A DNA stretch of 64,000 nt from Alphaproteobacteria bacterium (GCA_022826665.1 JAJDUK010000055.1:100087-164086), one strand, 5' to 3'; counted from the stretch's first letter, positions 25,437 through 38,179 are shown. Numbers and translations are program-made. Notes: generated by a model not told the origin, from the sequence alone.

Positions 25437-26738
25437 ATGGCGATGGACTTGATCGTGCGCGGCGCCAATCTGCCCGATGGCCGGGTCGGCGTGGACATCG
25501 GCGTGCAGGATGGGCGCATCGTCGCCGTGGAGCCGGCGTTGAAGGCCGAGGCCGGTCAGGAGATCGACGCCACGGACCGGCTGGTCTCGCCGCCCTTCAT
25601 CGACGCTCACTTCCACATGGATGCGACGCTGGCGCGCGCGCTCACCGACGCTCTGCCGCGGCCCGACCAGGCCGGCCTCCTCTTCGAGGGCATCTACCTG
25701 TGGGATGAGCTGAAGAAGCAGTTGACCCCGGAGGCGGTTGCCGAGCGGGCGATGACCTATTGCGACATGGCGATCGCCCAAGGGATCCAGGCGATTCGCA
25801 GCCATGTGGACGTTTGCGACGCGAGGCTGACGGGCGTGGAGGCGTTGCTGGAGGTCAAGCGCCGGGTCGCGCCGTACATCGACCTGCAGCTCATCGCCTT
25901 CCCGCAGATGGGCTACTACCGCTACGCAGGCGCGCAGGAGCTCCTGCGGCGGGCACTCGACATGGGCGTCGAAGTGGTCGGCGGCATCCCGCATTTCGAG
26001 CGCTCGATGGCCGAGGGCACCGAGTCGGTGACCGAGCTCATGGAGATTGCGGCAGAGCGCGGGCTGCTGGTGGACATGCACTGCGACGAGACCGACGACC
26101 CGATGTCGCGCCACATCGAGACGCTGGCGAGGGAGACCCACCGCCTCGGCCTGCAGGGGCGGGTGACAGCCTCGCACCTGGCCTCCATGCACGTCATGGA
26201 CAACTACTACGTCAGCAAGCTGATCCCGCTGATCGCCGAGTCCGAGATCGGCGTGACCCCCAACCCCCTCACCAACATCGCGGCGTGGGGGCACAACAAC
26301 GGCAGCTATCCGAAATGGCGCGGCATGACGCGCGTGCCGGAGCTGAGAGAGGCCGGCATCACGATAGCCTTCGGCCAGGATTGCATGATGGACCCGTGGT
26401 ACGTCTATGGCAGCGCCGACATGCTGGAGGTCGCGCACATGGGCTCGCACGTGGCGGCCATGTTCGGGGCCGACGAGGTGCGGGCCTGCTTCGACGCCAT
26501 CACCGTGAACCCCGCCAGGATGATGCATCTCGAAGGCTACGGGCTGGAGCCAGGCTGCCATGCCCACATGGTCGTGCTCCAGGCCGCAGACCCGCTGGAG
26601 GCGATTCGGCTCAGGGCGACGCGGCTCGCGGTGATCCGCCGCGGCGAGGTGGTTGCGCGCACGCCTGCAGCCGTGACGGAGCTCTCCGTGCCGGGGCGGC
26701 CCAACACCGTGGCGCTGACCTACAAGCCGACCGACTAA
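25437..26738 (+). CDS. Cytosine-deaminase-like amidohydrolase
   Basis: A 433-residue metal-dependent amidohydrolase of the CodA group. Metal and catalytic residues match E. coli CodA positions closely: H58-x-H60 in DAHFHMD, H215 and E218 in MHCDETDD, a His in the SHLASMH strand near 246, and D315 in GQDCMMDPW. It should deaminate or hydrolyse a ring amide such as cytosine, isocytosine, creatinine or a related heterocycle. No signal peptide is present, so it is cytoplasmic. It lies between two hydantoinase sets, which suggests ring opening after deamination; the substrate is inferred. Confidence 0.88.
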   Translation: MAMDLIVRGANLPDGRVGVDIGVQDGRIVAVEPALKAEAGQEIDATDRLVSPPFIDAHFHMDATLARALTDALPRPDQAGLLFEGIYLWDELKKQLTPEAVAERAMTYCDMAIAQGIQAIRSHVDVCDARLTGVEALLEVKRRVAPYIDLQLIAFPQMGYYRYAGAQELLRRALDMGVEVVGGIPHFERSMAEGTESVTELMEIAAERGLLVDMHCDETDDPMSRHIETLARETHRLGLQGRVTASHLASMHVMDNYYVSKLIPLIAESEIGVTPNPLTNIAAWGHNNGSYPKWRGMTRVPELREAGITIAFGQDCMMDPWYVYGSADMLEVAHMGSHVAAMFGADEVRACFDAITVNPARMMHLEGYGLEPGCHAHMVVLQAADPLEAIRLRATRLAVIRRGEVVARTPAAVTELSVPGRPNTVALTYKPTD

Positions 26739-26907
26739 CGAGGGACCGCGCGCGCCGTCGCGGCCCCGAAGGGTTGCCCGCTATCCCGGCATGTTCCGCC
26801 TCATCCCGCATTGTCCCCCTTCATGCCGGTGCAGCGCCCGATAATGGTGTACACAAGGGGCGCCGGGGCGGCCGGCTGCGGCCACGAGAACGGGAAAGGA
26901 CGGAGCG

Positions 26908-27687
26908 ATGTTGGGCAAGGTGGAGAGCGTCTGGCGCTATCCAGTGAAGAGCATGCGGGGCGAGGAGGTCGACGAGATCTTCGTGGCCTTCACTGGGCTG
27001 ATGGGCGACCGGGTCTATGCGATCGCGTCCGACGCCGCCGACCCGGCGTTCCCCTGGCATACCGCGCGGGAGCAGGAGGATCTGGTGCTCTACCAGGCGC
27101 GCTTCAAGCAGCGCGACGGCACGCTCAAGCCCGACAACATGGAACAGGCGATGAACCACCCCGCCAATATCCACGCGCCGTTCCCCGAGGCCGAGGCCTT
27201 CGCCGTCGAGGTCGAGCGGCCCGATGGCTCGGTCGTGGATATCGAGGACCCGGCCTTCCTGGACGGGATCAAGGACCGGTCCAAGGGCGCGCTCTCGCTG
27301 CGCTTCACCCAGCGGAGCCTGGTGGATTGCCGCCCGGTCACGCTCTTCTCGCTGCAGACCGTGGGCCAGCTTGCAAACGAGACCGGCATCGACGTCCACA
27401 AGCTGCAGTTCCGCTCCAACCTCTACGTCGATTGGGCGGAGCAGGGCGGCTTCTACGAGGACGAGCTGGTCGGCAAGCGGATCGCGGTAGGGGACGCGGT
27501 GGAGCTGATGGTCGTGGAGCGCGACCCGCGCTGCAAGTTCATCACCATCCACCCTGAGACCGCCGAGACCACGCCCGCGCTGCTGAAGCACGTCAACCGG
27601 ACGCGCGACGGCTTCGCCGGGGTCTACGCAGCGGTCATCAAGGAAGGGCCGGTCAAGGCCGGCGACGAAATCGCGCTGGTGGACTGA
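26908..27687 (+). CDS. MOSC domain protein with N-terminal beta-barrel
   Basis: A 259-residue protein with a MOSC_N beta-barrel (VESVWRYPVKSMRGEE near residue 5, then LMGDRVYAI) and a C-terminal MOSC domain holding the conserved cysteine C209 in ERDPRCKFITI. MOSC proteins carry sulfur or bind molybdenum cofactor and include the reductases that detoxify N-hydroxylated compounds (mARC, YcbX, YiiM). That activity would fit nitrogenous-substrate catabolism here but is not proven. It is on the same strand as the amidohydrolase and the fused hydantoinase. Confidence 0.87.
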   Translation: MLGKVESVWRYPVKSMRGEEVDEIFVAFTGLMGDRVYAIASDAADPAFPWHTAREQEDLVLYQARFKQRDGTLKPDNMEQAMNHPANIHAPFPEAEAFAVEVERPDGSVVDIEDPAFLDGIKDRSKGALSLRFTQRSLVDCRPVTLFSLQTVGQLANETGIDVHKLQFRSNLYVDWAEQGGFYEDELVGKRIAVGDAVELMVVERDPRCKFITIHPETAETTPALLKHVNRTRDGFAGVYAAVIKEGPVKAGDEIALVD

Positions 27688-27734
27688 GGGTGGAGGCCCG
27701 GCCGCCGTTATTTCTGTAGCGGGAGCATCGCGAC

Positions 27735-31379
<3,645 letters not shown>

Positions 31380-31418
31380 CTGCAACTTCGGCGCCTGCAA
31401 CAAATAAGGGGAATCGTC

Positions 31419-31817
31419 ATGACACTTGAGCTCCATGAAGCCAACCAAATCGCTGACGGTGCGATGAAGCACGCGCAGAGCCTCGATATTCTGATCTGCG
31501 TCGCGGTCTGCGACGCGGGCGGGCGGCTCGTTTCGTTCCACCGCATGGACGGGGCCATCTGGGCCGCCGTCTACGGCAGCCAGGGCAAGGCCGTCGCGTC
31601 GGCTGCCTTCGGCCGCCCGAGCGGCGATCTCACCGAGCGCGCGGACCATCCCACCTTCCGCGGCATCGTCGCGAAAGACGGCGGCCACATGATCCTCGGC
31701 CGCGGCGCTGTGCCCATCGTGCGCGACGGCCAGGTCATCGGCGCCTGCGGCGTGGGCGGCGGCACCGGCGAGGAGGACGAGGATTGCGCCAGGGCCGGCG
31801 TCGCGCTTATCGGATGA
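31419..31817 (+). CDS. GlcG/HbpS (DUF336) family haem-binding-like protein
   Basis: A 132-residue GlcG/HbpS-fold protein, seen from LHEANQIADGAMKHA, VAVCDAGGRLVSFHRMDGA and the C-terminal VIGACGVGGGTGEEDEDCARAG. Family members are found in glycolate, propanediol and degradation operons and some bind haem or organic ligands; the exact role is unknown. It follows the fused hydantoinase by 39 bp in the same direction and is convergent with the single hyuB. Confidence 0.87.
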   Translation: MTLELHEANQIADGAMKHAQSLDILICVAVCDAGGRLVSFHRMDGAIWAAVYGSQGKAVASAAFGRPSGDLTERADHPTFRGIVAKDGGHMILGRGAVPIVRDGQVIGACGVGGGTGEEDEDCARAGVALIG

Positions 31818-31873
31818 CGGGTTAGCGCGCACCGGCGTCGCGCGGATTTGATCGTGATTCGGGGCTTGGCCGC

Positions 31874-33562
31874 TCAGTCGTAGCGGTAGTCGCGGCGCGC
31901 GCCTTCCGGCGTGATCCAGCCTTCGCTCAGGTCTTCGGCGATCATGGCCGGGTCGCGCTCGGCCGGATCGCCGTAGCCGCCCGCGCCCGGCGCGATCAGG
32001 CGGATACGGTCGCCGGGCCCGATGGTCGCGTTGGCGAACTTGCTGGGCGAGGTCTTGCCGAAGGCCTCGGTGAAGGGGCGCCAGCCGTTGCCGCCGGCCT
32101 GCTGGTAGAAGAGCCCGCCCGTTGCCCCCGCGCCGCCGCCGAGCAGGCCCCAGGGGCGCATCTTGTGGCGGTCGGAGACGGAGCTCACGGTGATCTCCGT
32201 ATCCATGCAGCGCAGGATCTTGGCGAGCGCATGGGCGCCCCGGAACTGGCCGGGCCCGGCAGTGTCCGGCTGGAGCGCATACTCCTCGACGAGCCAGGGA
32301 TAGCGCACCTCGAACACCTCGATCGGGACCATGCGCGAGTTGCCGTTGATGCAGTTGATGACCTCGTTGCCGTCGGCAAAGGGCCGTCCGCCCCAGGCCG
32401 CGCAGGTGAAGTCGTAGCAGACCACGTAGTCGCCGGAGCGCGGGTCGGTGGTGCCGAACAGGAAGTTGGAGTGGGTGCCCGCGTCGGTGGCGAAGGCGCG
32501 ATCCGGCACGCATTGCGAGAGCGCGGCGATGATGGTGTAGGCGATGCGGATGTGGGTCTCGGTGTTGCCGCCGACGCAGGTGGCCGGATAGTCCGCGTTC
32601 ACCATCGAGCCGCCGGGCGCCACGATCTTGATCGGGCGGAAGCAGCCGGAGTTCTTGGGGATCGACGGGTCGGTGAGGTGCAGGATCGCGTTGTAGGCAG
32701 AGGACCAGGCGACCGAGAGGACGGCGTTGATCGGCCCTTGCGCTTGCGCATCCGAGCCGCCGTAGTCGACCACCACCTCGTCGCCCTGGACGTGGACATC
32801 GACGTGGATCTTGTATGGGCGGTCCTCGATGCCGTCGTCCTCCATGTAGTCGGCGAAGCTGTAGACCCCGTCGCGGAAGGCGGAGAGCTCGGCCCGCATG
32901 CGCGCCTCCGCATAGTCCATCAGGTCGTCCGAGGTCTTGCGGAAGGTGTCCGGCCCGTACTTCTCGATCAGGGCGGTGAGGCGCGCGGCGCCCACGTCGA
33001 CGGCGCTGATGAGGGCACGGAAGTCGCCGTAGTTGGTGCGCGGCGTGCGGTAGTTGGCGAGCAGCAGCTTCCACACCTCGATCACGTCCTCGCCGCGCTC
33101 CTTGATCTTGACCGGGGGGACGCGCATCCCCTCATGGAAGATCTCGGTGGCCTCGCCGGCGAAGCCGCCGGGGACCATGCCGCCGACCTCCGCCACGTGG
33201 CCGATGGCGACGGCGTAGCCCATCAGTTCGCCCCGGTAGAACACGGGCTTGATGAAGGTGTGCTCGGGCGTGTGCATGCCGCCCCGGTAGGGGTCGTTGT
33301 GGACGATGACGTCGCCTTCCTCGACCTCGTCGTGCGGAATCTCCTGGGCCGAGGTCTGGAGGACGAGCGGCAGGCCGCCGATCTGCGAGGGGTTGAACTC
33401 GGCAACCCCGATCAGGTCGCCCCGCGTGTTGCCGAGGCCACAGGTGAAGTCCAGGCCTTCGTTGAAGATGGTCGAGTAGGAGGTCTTCATCATCGTGATG
33501 CCCATCTCGCGGCAGATGGACACCATCGTCGAATCGATGATGTTCATGGTGACCATGTCCAT
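31874..33562 (-). CDS. Hydantoinase/oxoprolinase subunit B (stand-alone)
   Basis: A 562-residue Hydantoinase_B protein without an adjacent A subunit. Signature segments include VTMNIIDSTMVSICREMG, HNDPYRGGMHTPEH and IAPGAGGYGDPAERDP. AGGAGGT lies about 9 bp before the ATG at 33562, which is better than the GTG extension. It must pair with one of the A domains encoded nearby or act alone. It is convergent with the GlcG-like gene and divergent from the DUF4258/HTH pair. Confidence 0.92.
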   Translation of the reverse strand: MDMVTMNIIDSTMVSICREMGITMMKTSYSTIFNEGLDFTCGLGNTRGDLIGVAEFNPSQIGGLPLVLQTSAQEIPHDEVEEGDVIVHNDPYRGGMHTPEHTFIKPVFYRGELMGYAVAIGHVAEVGGMVPGGFAGEATEIFHEGMRVPPVKIKERGEDVIEVWKLLLANYRTPRTNYGDFRALISAVDVGAARLTALIEKYGPDTFRKTSDDLMDYAEARMRAELSAFRDGVYSFADYMEDDGIEDRPYKIHVDVHVQGDEVVVDYGGSDAQAQGPINAVLSVAWSSAYNAILHLTDPSIPKNSGCFRPIKIVAPGGSMVNADYPATCVGGNTETHIRIAYTIIAALSQCVPDRAFATDAGTHSNFLFGTTDPRSGDYVVCYDFTCAAWGGRPFADGNEVINCINGNSRMVPIEVFEVRYPWLVEEYALQPDTAGPGQFRGAHALAKILRCMDTEITVSSVSDRHKMRPWGLLGGGAGATGGLFYQQAGGNGWRPFTEAFGKTSPSKFANATIGPGDRIRLIAPGAGGYGDPAERDPAMIAEDLSEGWITPEGARRDYRYD

Positions 33563-33683
33563 GGCCGGGACCTCCTGTACGGTGTCGCCCTCCGGGCAGC
33601 CAAAGTGGCGCAGGCCCCGCTGGGCCGCAAGCGAGCTGGTGGGACGCACCAATCGCCAGTCTCGCTCAGCAATTCAGAAAGAG

Positions 33684-33700
33684 TTGACTTTCGATCAACT
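33684..33700. promoter_or_regulatory. Operator-like palindrome 1 (GTTGA-N7-TCAAC)
   Basis: An inverted repeat AGTTGA / TCAACT around CTTTCGA. The left arm contains TTGACT, which could be a -35 box. It lies in the gap between the divergent hyuB and toxin-like genes, centred 40 bp from a second identical motif. Confidence 0.6.
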
Positions 33701-33723
33701 TGCCCCCAAATTGCGATTGGTAG

Positions 33724-33740
33724 GTTGAACTACGGTCAAC
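33724..33740. promoter_or_regulatory. Operator-like palindrome 2 (GTTGA-N7-TCAAC)
   Basis: Same arms and the same 7-bp spacer length as the site at 33684, with a different spacer sequence. The centres (33692 and 33732) are 40 bp apart, near four helical turns, so two dimers could bind the same face. The likely binder is the HTH protein encoded downstream. Confidence 0.6.
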
Positions 33741-33841
33741 TTACCCGTGAGCCTGTCGAGGACGGCAGGGCAATCAGAAAGGGAAGAGATCAATGACATA
33801 CTTGGAAACAGTGCGGCCGAGAGGCCGATGGGGACGAGGTA

Positions 33842-34180
33842 ATGGCAGCAAGTGTGGTATCCGGTAACTATCTCTCGCAATACAGAATTTTCTTTCGGGA
33901 TTTTCCCAATTTCAACATCAGGCTGACGCGACATGCGCGAATTCGAATGCAAGAGCGAGATATTCGACTGCCACAGGTACGGACTGTCTTGAAGACCGGA
34001 TCATTAGTGCATGTCGAACCCGATATTCGAACCGGGCTGGACAAGTACCGGGTAGCCGGCAGCGATGCGGACGGCCGGCGCCTGGAGGTCGTGGCCAATT
34101 TGGACCAAACCGGATCAGGCCGCGTCATCGTAATCACGGCGATAGATGCATCGGATGCCGTTGGTGGTGGCCGGCCGTAA
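33842..34180 (+). CDS. DUF4258 family protein (toxin-like)
   Basis: A 112-residue protein. Its central part, IRLTRHARIRMQERDIRLPQV followed by DKYRVAGSDADGRRLEVV and VIVITAID, matches DUF4258, a small domain often found as the toxin of HTH-antitoxin pairs and related to RelE/MqsR-like folds. Its neighbour downstream is an HTH protein, supporting a toxin-antitoxin role. The local DNA is more AT-rich than the surrounding genes, suggesting transfer. The ATG at 33842 has a weak ribosome site and other starts are possible. Catalytic activity is not established. Confidence 0.75.
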   Translation: MAASVVSGNYLSQYRIFFRDFPNFNIRLTRHARIRMQERDIRLPQVRTVLKTGSLVHVEPDIRTGLDKYRVAGSDADGRRLEVVANLDQTGSGRVIVITAIDASDAVGGGRP

Positions 34181-34214
34181 CGGAAAGGAGGGGGGAATCG
34201 GGCAATAAAGGCTG

Positions 34215-34745
34215 ATGATGGTTTCTAGTCCGCCCGAAACCGAAGCAGGCATGAAGACGAAGAGAGAGCACGATGCAACGCCCGAGATCGGAATTTCGGT
34301 CACGCTGATTGACACTGTGCAGGAGGACGATGACGGCAACGTGGAAATCCCCAACCTGGACATGCTGCTGGCGACCGTCGCGGTAGCCCGCGTACTCGCG
34401 CCGGTTCAGCTGGTAGGGCCGGAACTACGTTTCCTCCGCCATGTCTTGCATCTGACGGGCGCCGAGTTCGCTCGCGCGATTGACCTTAGCGACAAGACCG
34501 TCGTTTCGCGCTGGGAGAATGGCAAGACGCGCCCTGGCGGCTATACGGAAAAGATCATCCGGCAGCTCATCTTGAATTTGCTGGGCTCCCGCGCGCCCGG
34601 AGTCGAGATTCCGGAAAACGCAATTCCCGGAATGAAGATCCGCCAGCGCGAAGCTTCGGAAGGCCCGCTGCCGATGGCTTTTGTCTTCAAAAGCCGCTCG
34701 GGGTCGGAGGGCCAGTCCATAGATTGTTATGCCGAGGCGGCCTGA
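34215..34745 (+). CDS. HTH (XRE/MqsA-type) antitoxin-like regulator
   Basis: A 176-residue protein with a helix-turn-helix at about residues 75-125. The sequence ELRFLRHVLHLTGAEFARAI, then TVVSRWENGKTRPGG, is typical of the C-terminal DNA-binding domain of MqsA/YgiT-like antitoxins. The N terminus lacks the MqsA zinc finger; it is acidic and probably contacts the partner. It follows the DUF4258 gene by 34 bp, giving the toxin-first order seen in mqsRA. It probably represses its own operon by binding the paired palindromes at 33684 and 33724. Start alternatives include ATG 34218 and 34251. Confidence 0.78.
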   Translation: MMVSSPPETEAGMKTKREHDATPEIGISVTLIDTVQEDDDGNVEIPNLDMLLATVAVARVLAPVQLVGPELRFLRHVLHLTGAEFARAIDLSDKTVVSRWENGKTRPGGYTEKIIRQLILNLLGSRAPGVEIPENAIPGMKIRQREASEGPLPMAFVFKSRSGSEGQSIDCYAEAA

Positions 34746-34776
34746 CAAACCTCGGCATTCCCATCGATCTAGGTCG

Positions 34777-35121
34777 TCAGTCGAAGGTGGTGAGGCTCGC
34801 CTGCGCCTTGCGTGTGAGCCCCTTGCGCACGATGCGGTAGGAGTCCGCGAGCCGCTGACGAAGCTCGTCCTCCGGCAGATCCCATGGGACGTTGATCCAG
34901 GAGCGGTGGAGGTAGGGCGCCTTGCGGCCCACGCCCATCTCGATGAGCATCTGGGCGGTCTCGATGCTGTCGGTCTTGATGTTGACGCCCGGTAGCTTCG
35001 AGCCGATGCAGGCGAACATCTTGCCTCCCACCTTCCAGGCGTCGTGACCGCCGCCCCAGGGGTCCGACAGCTCGGCGCCGGGGAAGGTCTCGCAGATCGC
35101 GTTGATGGTATCGCGGCTCAT
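34777..35121 (-). CDS. MmcQ/YjbR family DNA-binding-like protein
   Basis: A 114-residue YjbR-fold protein (CyaY-like alpha/beta fold): the start CETFPGAELSDPWG, the KVGGKMFACIG strand, then a Trp-rich WINVPWDLPEDELRQRLADSYRIV region. Double-wing DNA binding is proposed for the family but unproven. It lies 27 bp downstream of the acetamidase/formamidase gene in the same direction, so the two may form an operon. Confidence 0.87.
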   Translation of the reverse strand: MSRDTINAICETFPGAELSDPWGGGHDAWKVGGKMFACIGSKLPGVNIKTDSIETAQMLIEMGVGRKAPYLHRSWINVPWDLPEDELRQRLADSYRIVRKGLTRKAQASLTTFD

Positions 35122-35148
35122 CCGTTGCCTCCCGCTCGCCGCACCAGA

Positions 35149-36264
35149 TCAGACGAAGATGTCGTCCGGCAGAATCGCCGAGACAACGGTGTTGGGCACG
35201 GCAGCGATACCGTCCACGGTCACGTCGACGCCTACGCTCGCGATCACATAGGCCTGCATCCGCGTGAAGCCACGCTCGTGCACCAGATGGTCGATCACGT
35301 TGAGCAGCGCGTTCTTGGTCGCGAGATTGATGTCCTCGGCGCGGTTCGTGCCGTCGTTCTCGATGCAGAGCCCGGTGGTGGCGTAGTAGCCGCCGCGCTC
35401 CAGTGCATGCCCTACCGGTGCCGTATCCTTGCGCGAATAGTGGATGTCTCGGATGCCACGCTCGGCGGCAAGGCCCTTGCGCAGATCGAAGCGCACGCGC
35501 AGCGTCGGGTCGGTCTCGATGGCCGTGCCGCAGCACTCGCTGCTGCCCTGGGCGAAGTGGCCGTCGCCCGCCGAGAACAGCGCACCTTCGGTGTAAACCG
35601 GGAAGTAGACCGTGGTGCCGGCCGTCATCTGCTTGGTGTCGAAATTGCCGCCGTGCTCGCGGGGCGGCATGGTGCGCAGCGCCTCGCCGTCGATGACGGG
35701 GTTGCGTGTGATCGCGCCCTCGGCTGAAGGCGGCAGTGCCATACCGCCGGCGGCGAGAAGGTCGTTCTCCCGCGCCGTGATCCGCGCCAGCAGGTCGTGC
35801 GAGGGGGCGACCCCCATCACCCCCATGAACGGCGCGCCGGGGATTCGCACGCCCGGTATTTCCTCGCAGACCGCGCCGCCCGCGTCCTGCTCCCATTTGG
35901 CGAGGAAGGGCTCGGTGAAGACGTCGCGCAGGTAGCCGAAGCCCGGAATCGCAAGAGTGAAGCCGAAGTCGCCGGGGTTCACATCCAGGATGTCGACCAC
36001 CAGAAGATCGCCCGGCTCCGCGTCCTTGACGTAGATCGGGCCGGTCAGCGGATGCACCAGGTTGAGGTCCAGCCGCAGGAGATCGTCAAGGGTCGAGTCA
36101 CGCGAGATCTGCTGGTCGCCGCCGTCCCGCGTCTCCATGAGCACCTCGTCGCCCGGCTCGATGGTGAGGATGGGCGGGATGTCGGGATGCCAGCGGTTGT
36201 GGCCGGTCCCCGGCTCGTCGGAGAGCATCTTGGACTGGTCGATACGAATCTCGTGTGCCGCCAT
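35149..36264 (-). CDS. Acetamidase/formamidase family protein
   Basis: A 371-residue FmdA/AmdA-family amidase that hydrolyses small amides to ammonia and acid. Visible features are RWHPDIPPILTIEPGD near the N terminus, LNLVHPLTGPIYVKDAEPGDLL, the metal-site region GAPFMGVMGVAPS, and HGGNFDTKQMTAGTTVYFPVYTEGALFSAGDGH. It is cytoplasmic. In this setting it could release ammonia from an amide product of ring-opening reactions, but no direct link is visible. Confidence 0.93.
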   Translation of the reverse strand: MAAHEIRIDQSKMLSDEPGTGHNRWHPDIPPILTIEPGDEVLMETRDGGDQQISRDSTLDDLLRLDLNLVHPLTGPIYVKDAEPGDLLVVDILDVNPGDFGFTLAIPGFGYLRDVFTEPFLAKWEQDAGGAVCEEIPGVRIPGAPFMGVMGVAPSHDLLARITARENDLLAAGGMALPPSAEGAITRNPVIDGEALRTMPPREHGGNFDTKQMTAGTTVYFPVYTEGALFSAGDGHFAQGSSECCGTAIETDPTLRVRFDLRKGLAAERGIRDIHYSRKDTAPVGHALERGGYYATTGLCIENDGTNRAEDINLATKNALLNVIDHLVHERGFTRMQAYVIASVGVDVTVDGIAAVPNTVVSAILPDDIFV

Positions 36265-36574
36265 CTCGGGTCTCCTCGCGGGAACTTAGGGAAGCTCAAC
36301 GGACGGGAACGCTACGATCTTACACGGCTGTCGAGGAGCGTGGGAGCCGGTGGCCCCCGGCTCGGGGCTGCTAAGTGCATAGGCGCACGATGCAGGCTGC
36401 AACCGTGGTGAGCAACGCGATATGGCGCCACGTCGGAAGCGGTTGTCCCCGTTGCCCGTTTTGGCGAGACTTCATTGGAGAGTGCTGCCCAGGCAGGCGC
36501 ACACGATCGACGACACCGGGCGGATGAGCGGGAATGAACATGGCGCCGGAATCCAGCCACCCCATGCTCGTGTC
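36265..36574. other. Divergent intergenic region
   Basis: The gap lies between the formamidase and DUF3047 genes. The DUF3047 frame is open back to 36422 but lacks coding character there. A 7-bp hairpin (GAGCCGG / CCGGCTC) sits at 36344-36363. I see no convincing promoter, RNA gene or small ORF. Confidence 0.5.
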
Positions 36575-37216
36575 ATGAGACGCTGCGTTCTCCCTCTTCT
36601 GGCAATGGTTCTGTTCACGCTGCCGGCGCACGCCGAGCCACTGGTTCTCGAATGGCCCTCGCGCGGCGATAACGGGGACTGGGAGATCGAGGAGTTCGAG
36701 GGCGAGACCCGCTATCAAGTAGTCAAGATCGACGGGCGGCGCGTGCTGGAGGCCGACAGCTCTGCCACGGCGTCGAGCCTCTACCTCGAGCGGGAAATCG
36801 ATATCGCGGCGACGCCGATCCTCGAATGGAGCTGGCGGATCGAGAGGCCACTCGCGGTGGACGACGAGCGGATCAAGGACGGCGACGATTACGCCGCCAG
36901 GGTCTATGTGGTGGCGCCCGGAGAGGGACTATTCGGTTTGCCCCGAGCGATCAACTACGTGTGGGCCAATCGCGCGGAGATCGGCGACAGCTGGCCCAAT
37001 CCCTTCACCTCCAAAGTGATGATGGTCGCGATGGATACCGGGGATGCCGATGCGGGCACCTGGCGGACCCACCGGCGGGACGTGCGCGCCGACTTCCTCC
37101 ACCTGTTCGACATGGAGGTCGACGAGCTCGAAGGCATCGCGGTTATGACCGACTCCGATAACTGTGGGCAGAGCGCGCGCGCCTGGTACGGAGAGTTGGC
37201 GTTCCACCCCGAGTAG
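36575..37216 (+). CDS. DUF3047 family exported protein
   Basis: A 213-residue protein with a signal peptide (MRRCVLPLLAMVLFTLPAHA, cleavage after AHA). The mature part matches DUF3047: YLEREIDIAATPILEWSWRI, DDYAARVYVV, NYVWANR and the closing IAVMTDSDNCGQSARAWYGEL. The function is unknown; a beta-sandwich carbohydrate-binding-like fold is expected. The start at 36575 is chosen because the signal peptide begins there. The two bases before the lyase start are 64 bp downstream of its stop, so it may be co-transcribed with that gene. Confidence 0.85.
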   Translation: MRRCVLPLLAMVLFTLPAHAEPLVLEWPSRGDNGDWEIEEFEGETRYQVVKIDGRRVLEADSSATASSLYLEREIDIAATPILEWSWRIERPLAVDDERIKDGDDYAARVYVVAPGEGLFGLPRAINYVWANRAEIGDSWPNPFTSKVMMVAMDTGDADAGTWRTHRRDVRADFLHLFDMEVDELEGIAVMTDSDNCGQSARAWYGELAFHPE

Positions 37217-37280
37217 CGGAGGCCGCCTTGATCAAGGCGGGGGGCTGTGGTTGTTTGGCCCGAGCCACCCGCGAGTTCTG

Positions 37281-38165
37281 ATGAATCTGCACCGCACCTA
37301 TCTGTTCGCCCCCGGCAATCACCCGCGCAAGGTCGCCAAGGTCTTTGGCGCCGGCGCCGATGCGGTGGTGCTCGACCTCGAAGACGCGGTCGCCGCGGCG
37401 GAGAAGGAGGCCACGCGGGCGGTGGTCGTCGAGGCGCTGCAGGCGCCACGCCCCTGCCTCGGCTACGTGCGCGTGAACGGGCTCGATACCGACTATTGCT
37501 ACGGCGACCTCCAGGCCGTCGTTGCGGCCGGCGTGGACGGCATCCTGCTGCCCAAGGTCGAGGCGCCCGGCCAGTTGGAGACGGTGGACTGGCTGCTCGG
37601 CCAGCTGGAGCGCGAGCGGGGGCTGAAGCAGGGCGCCATCGATCTGCTGCCGATCATCGAGACCGGCCAGGGCGTCGCTGCCGCCCAGGCGATTGCCGGC
37701 GCGGAGACGCGGGTACGCCGGCTCTCCTTCGGCGCCGGCGACTACACCCGCGACATGAGCATGGTCTGGACCGGGGCGGAGGCCGAGCTTGCGCACGCAC
37801 GCGCGACCATCGTGCTCGCCTCCCGCGTCGGCGGGCTGGAGGCGCCCATCGATACGGTCTTCATCGACCTCGCGGATGCCGAGAACCTGGAGCGCTCGGC
37901 CGAGACCGCGCTCAGCTTCGGCTTCCAGGGCAAGCTCTGCATCCACCCCAAGCAGGTGGAGCCGGTGAACCGGGTGTTCACGCCGAGCGCCGACGCCGTG
38001 GCCCAGGCGGAGAAGCATATCGCCGCCTTCAAGGAGGCGGAGGCGGCGGGCTCCGCCTCGATCCAGGTGGATGGATACTTCATCGATTACCCGATCTACG
38101 AGAAGGCCGAGCGGGTGCTGCGGATCGCCGAGGCGGTCCGGCAGCGGGACGCGCAGGCCGGCTGA
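37281..38165 (+). CDS. CitE-like HpcH/HpaI-family CoA-ester lyase
   Basis: A 294-residue TIM-barrel lyase: LFAPGNHPRKVAK near the start, the metal-associated VVLDLEDAV, GILLPKVE, LLPIIET and the CIHPKQ segment. These are hallmarks of the CitE/malyl-CoA/citramalyl-CoA lyase group, which splits or hydrolyses beta-hydroxyacyl-CoA thioesters. It lies 14 bp before the HpaB-like gene, so the two act in one pathway. The substrate is not identifiable. Confidence 0.9.
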   Translation: MNLHRTYLFAPGNHPRKVAKVFGAGADAVVLDLEDAVAAAEKEATRAVVVEALQAPRPCLGYVRVNGLDTDYCYGDLQAVVAAGVDGILLPKVEAPGQLETVDWLLGQLERERGLKQGAIDLLPIIETGQGVAAAQAIAGAETRVRRLSFGAGDYTRDMSMVWTGAEAELAHARATIVLASRVGGLEAPIDTVFIDLADAENLERSAETALSFGFQGKLCIHPKQVEPVNRVFTPSADAVAQAEKHIAAFKEAEAAGSASIQVDGYFIDYPIYEKAERVLRIAEAVRQRDAQAG

Positions 38166-38179
38166 ACGGGAGACGCGGG

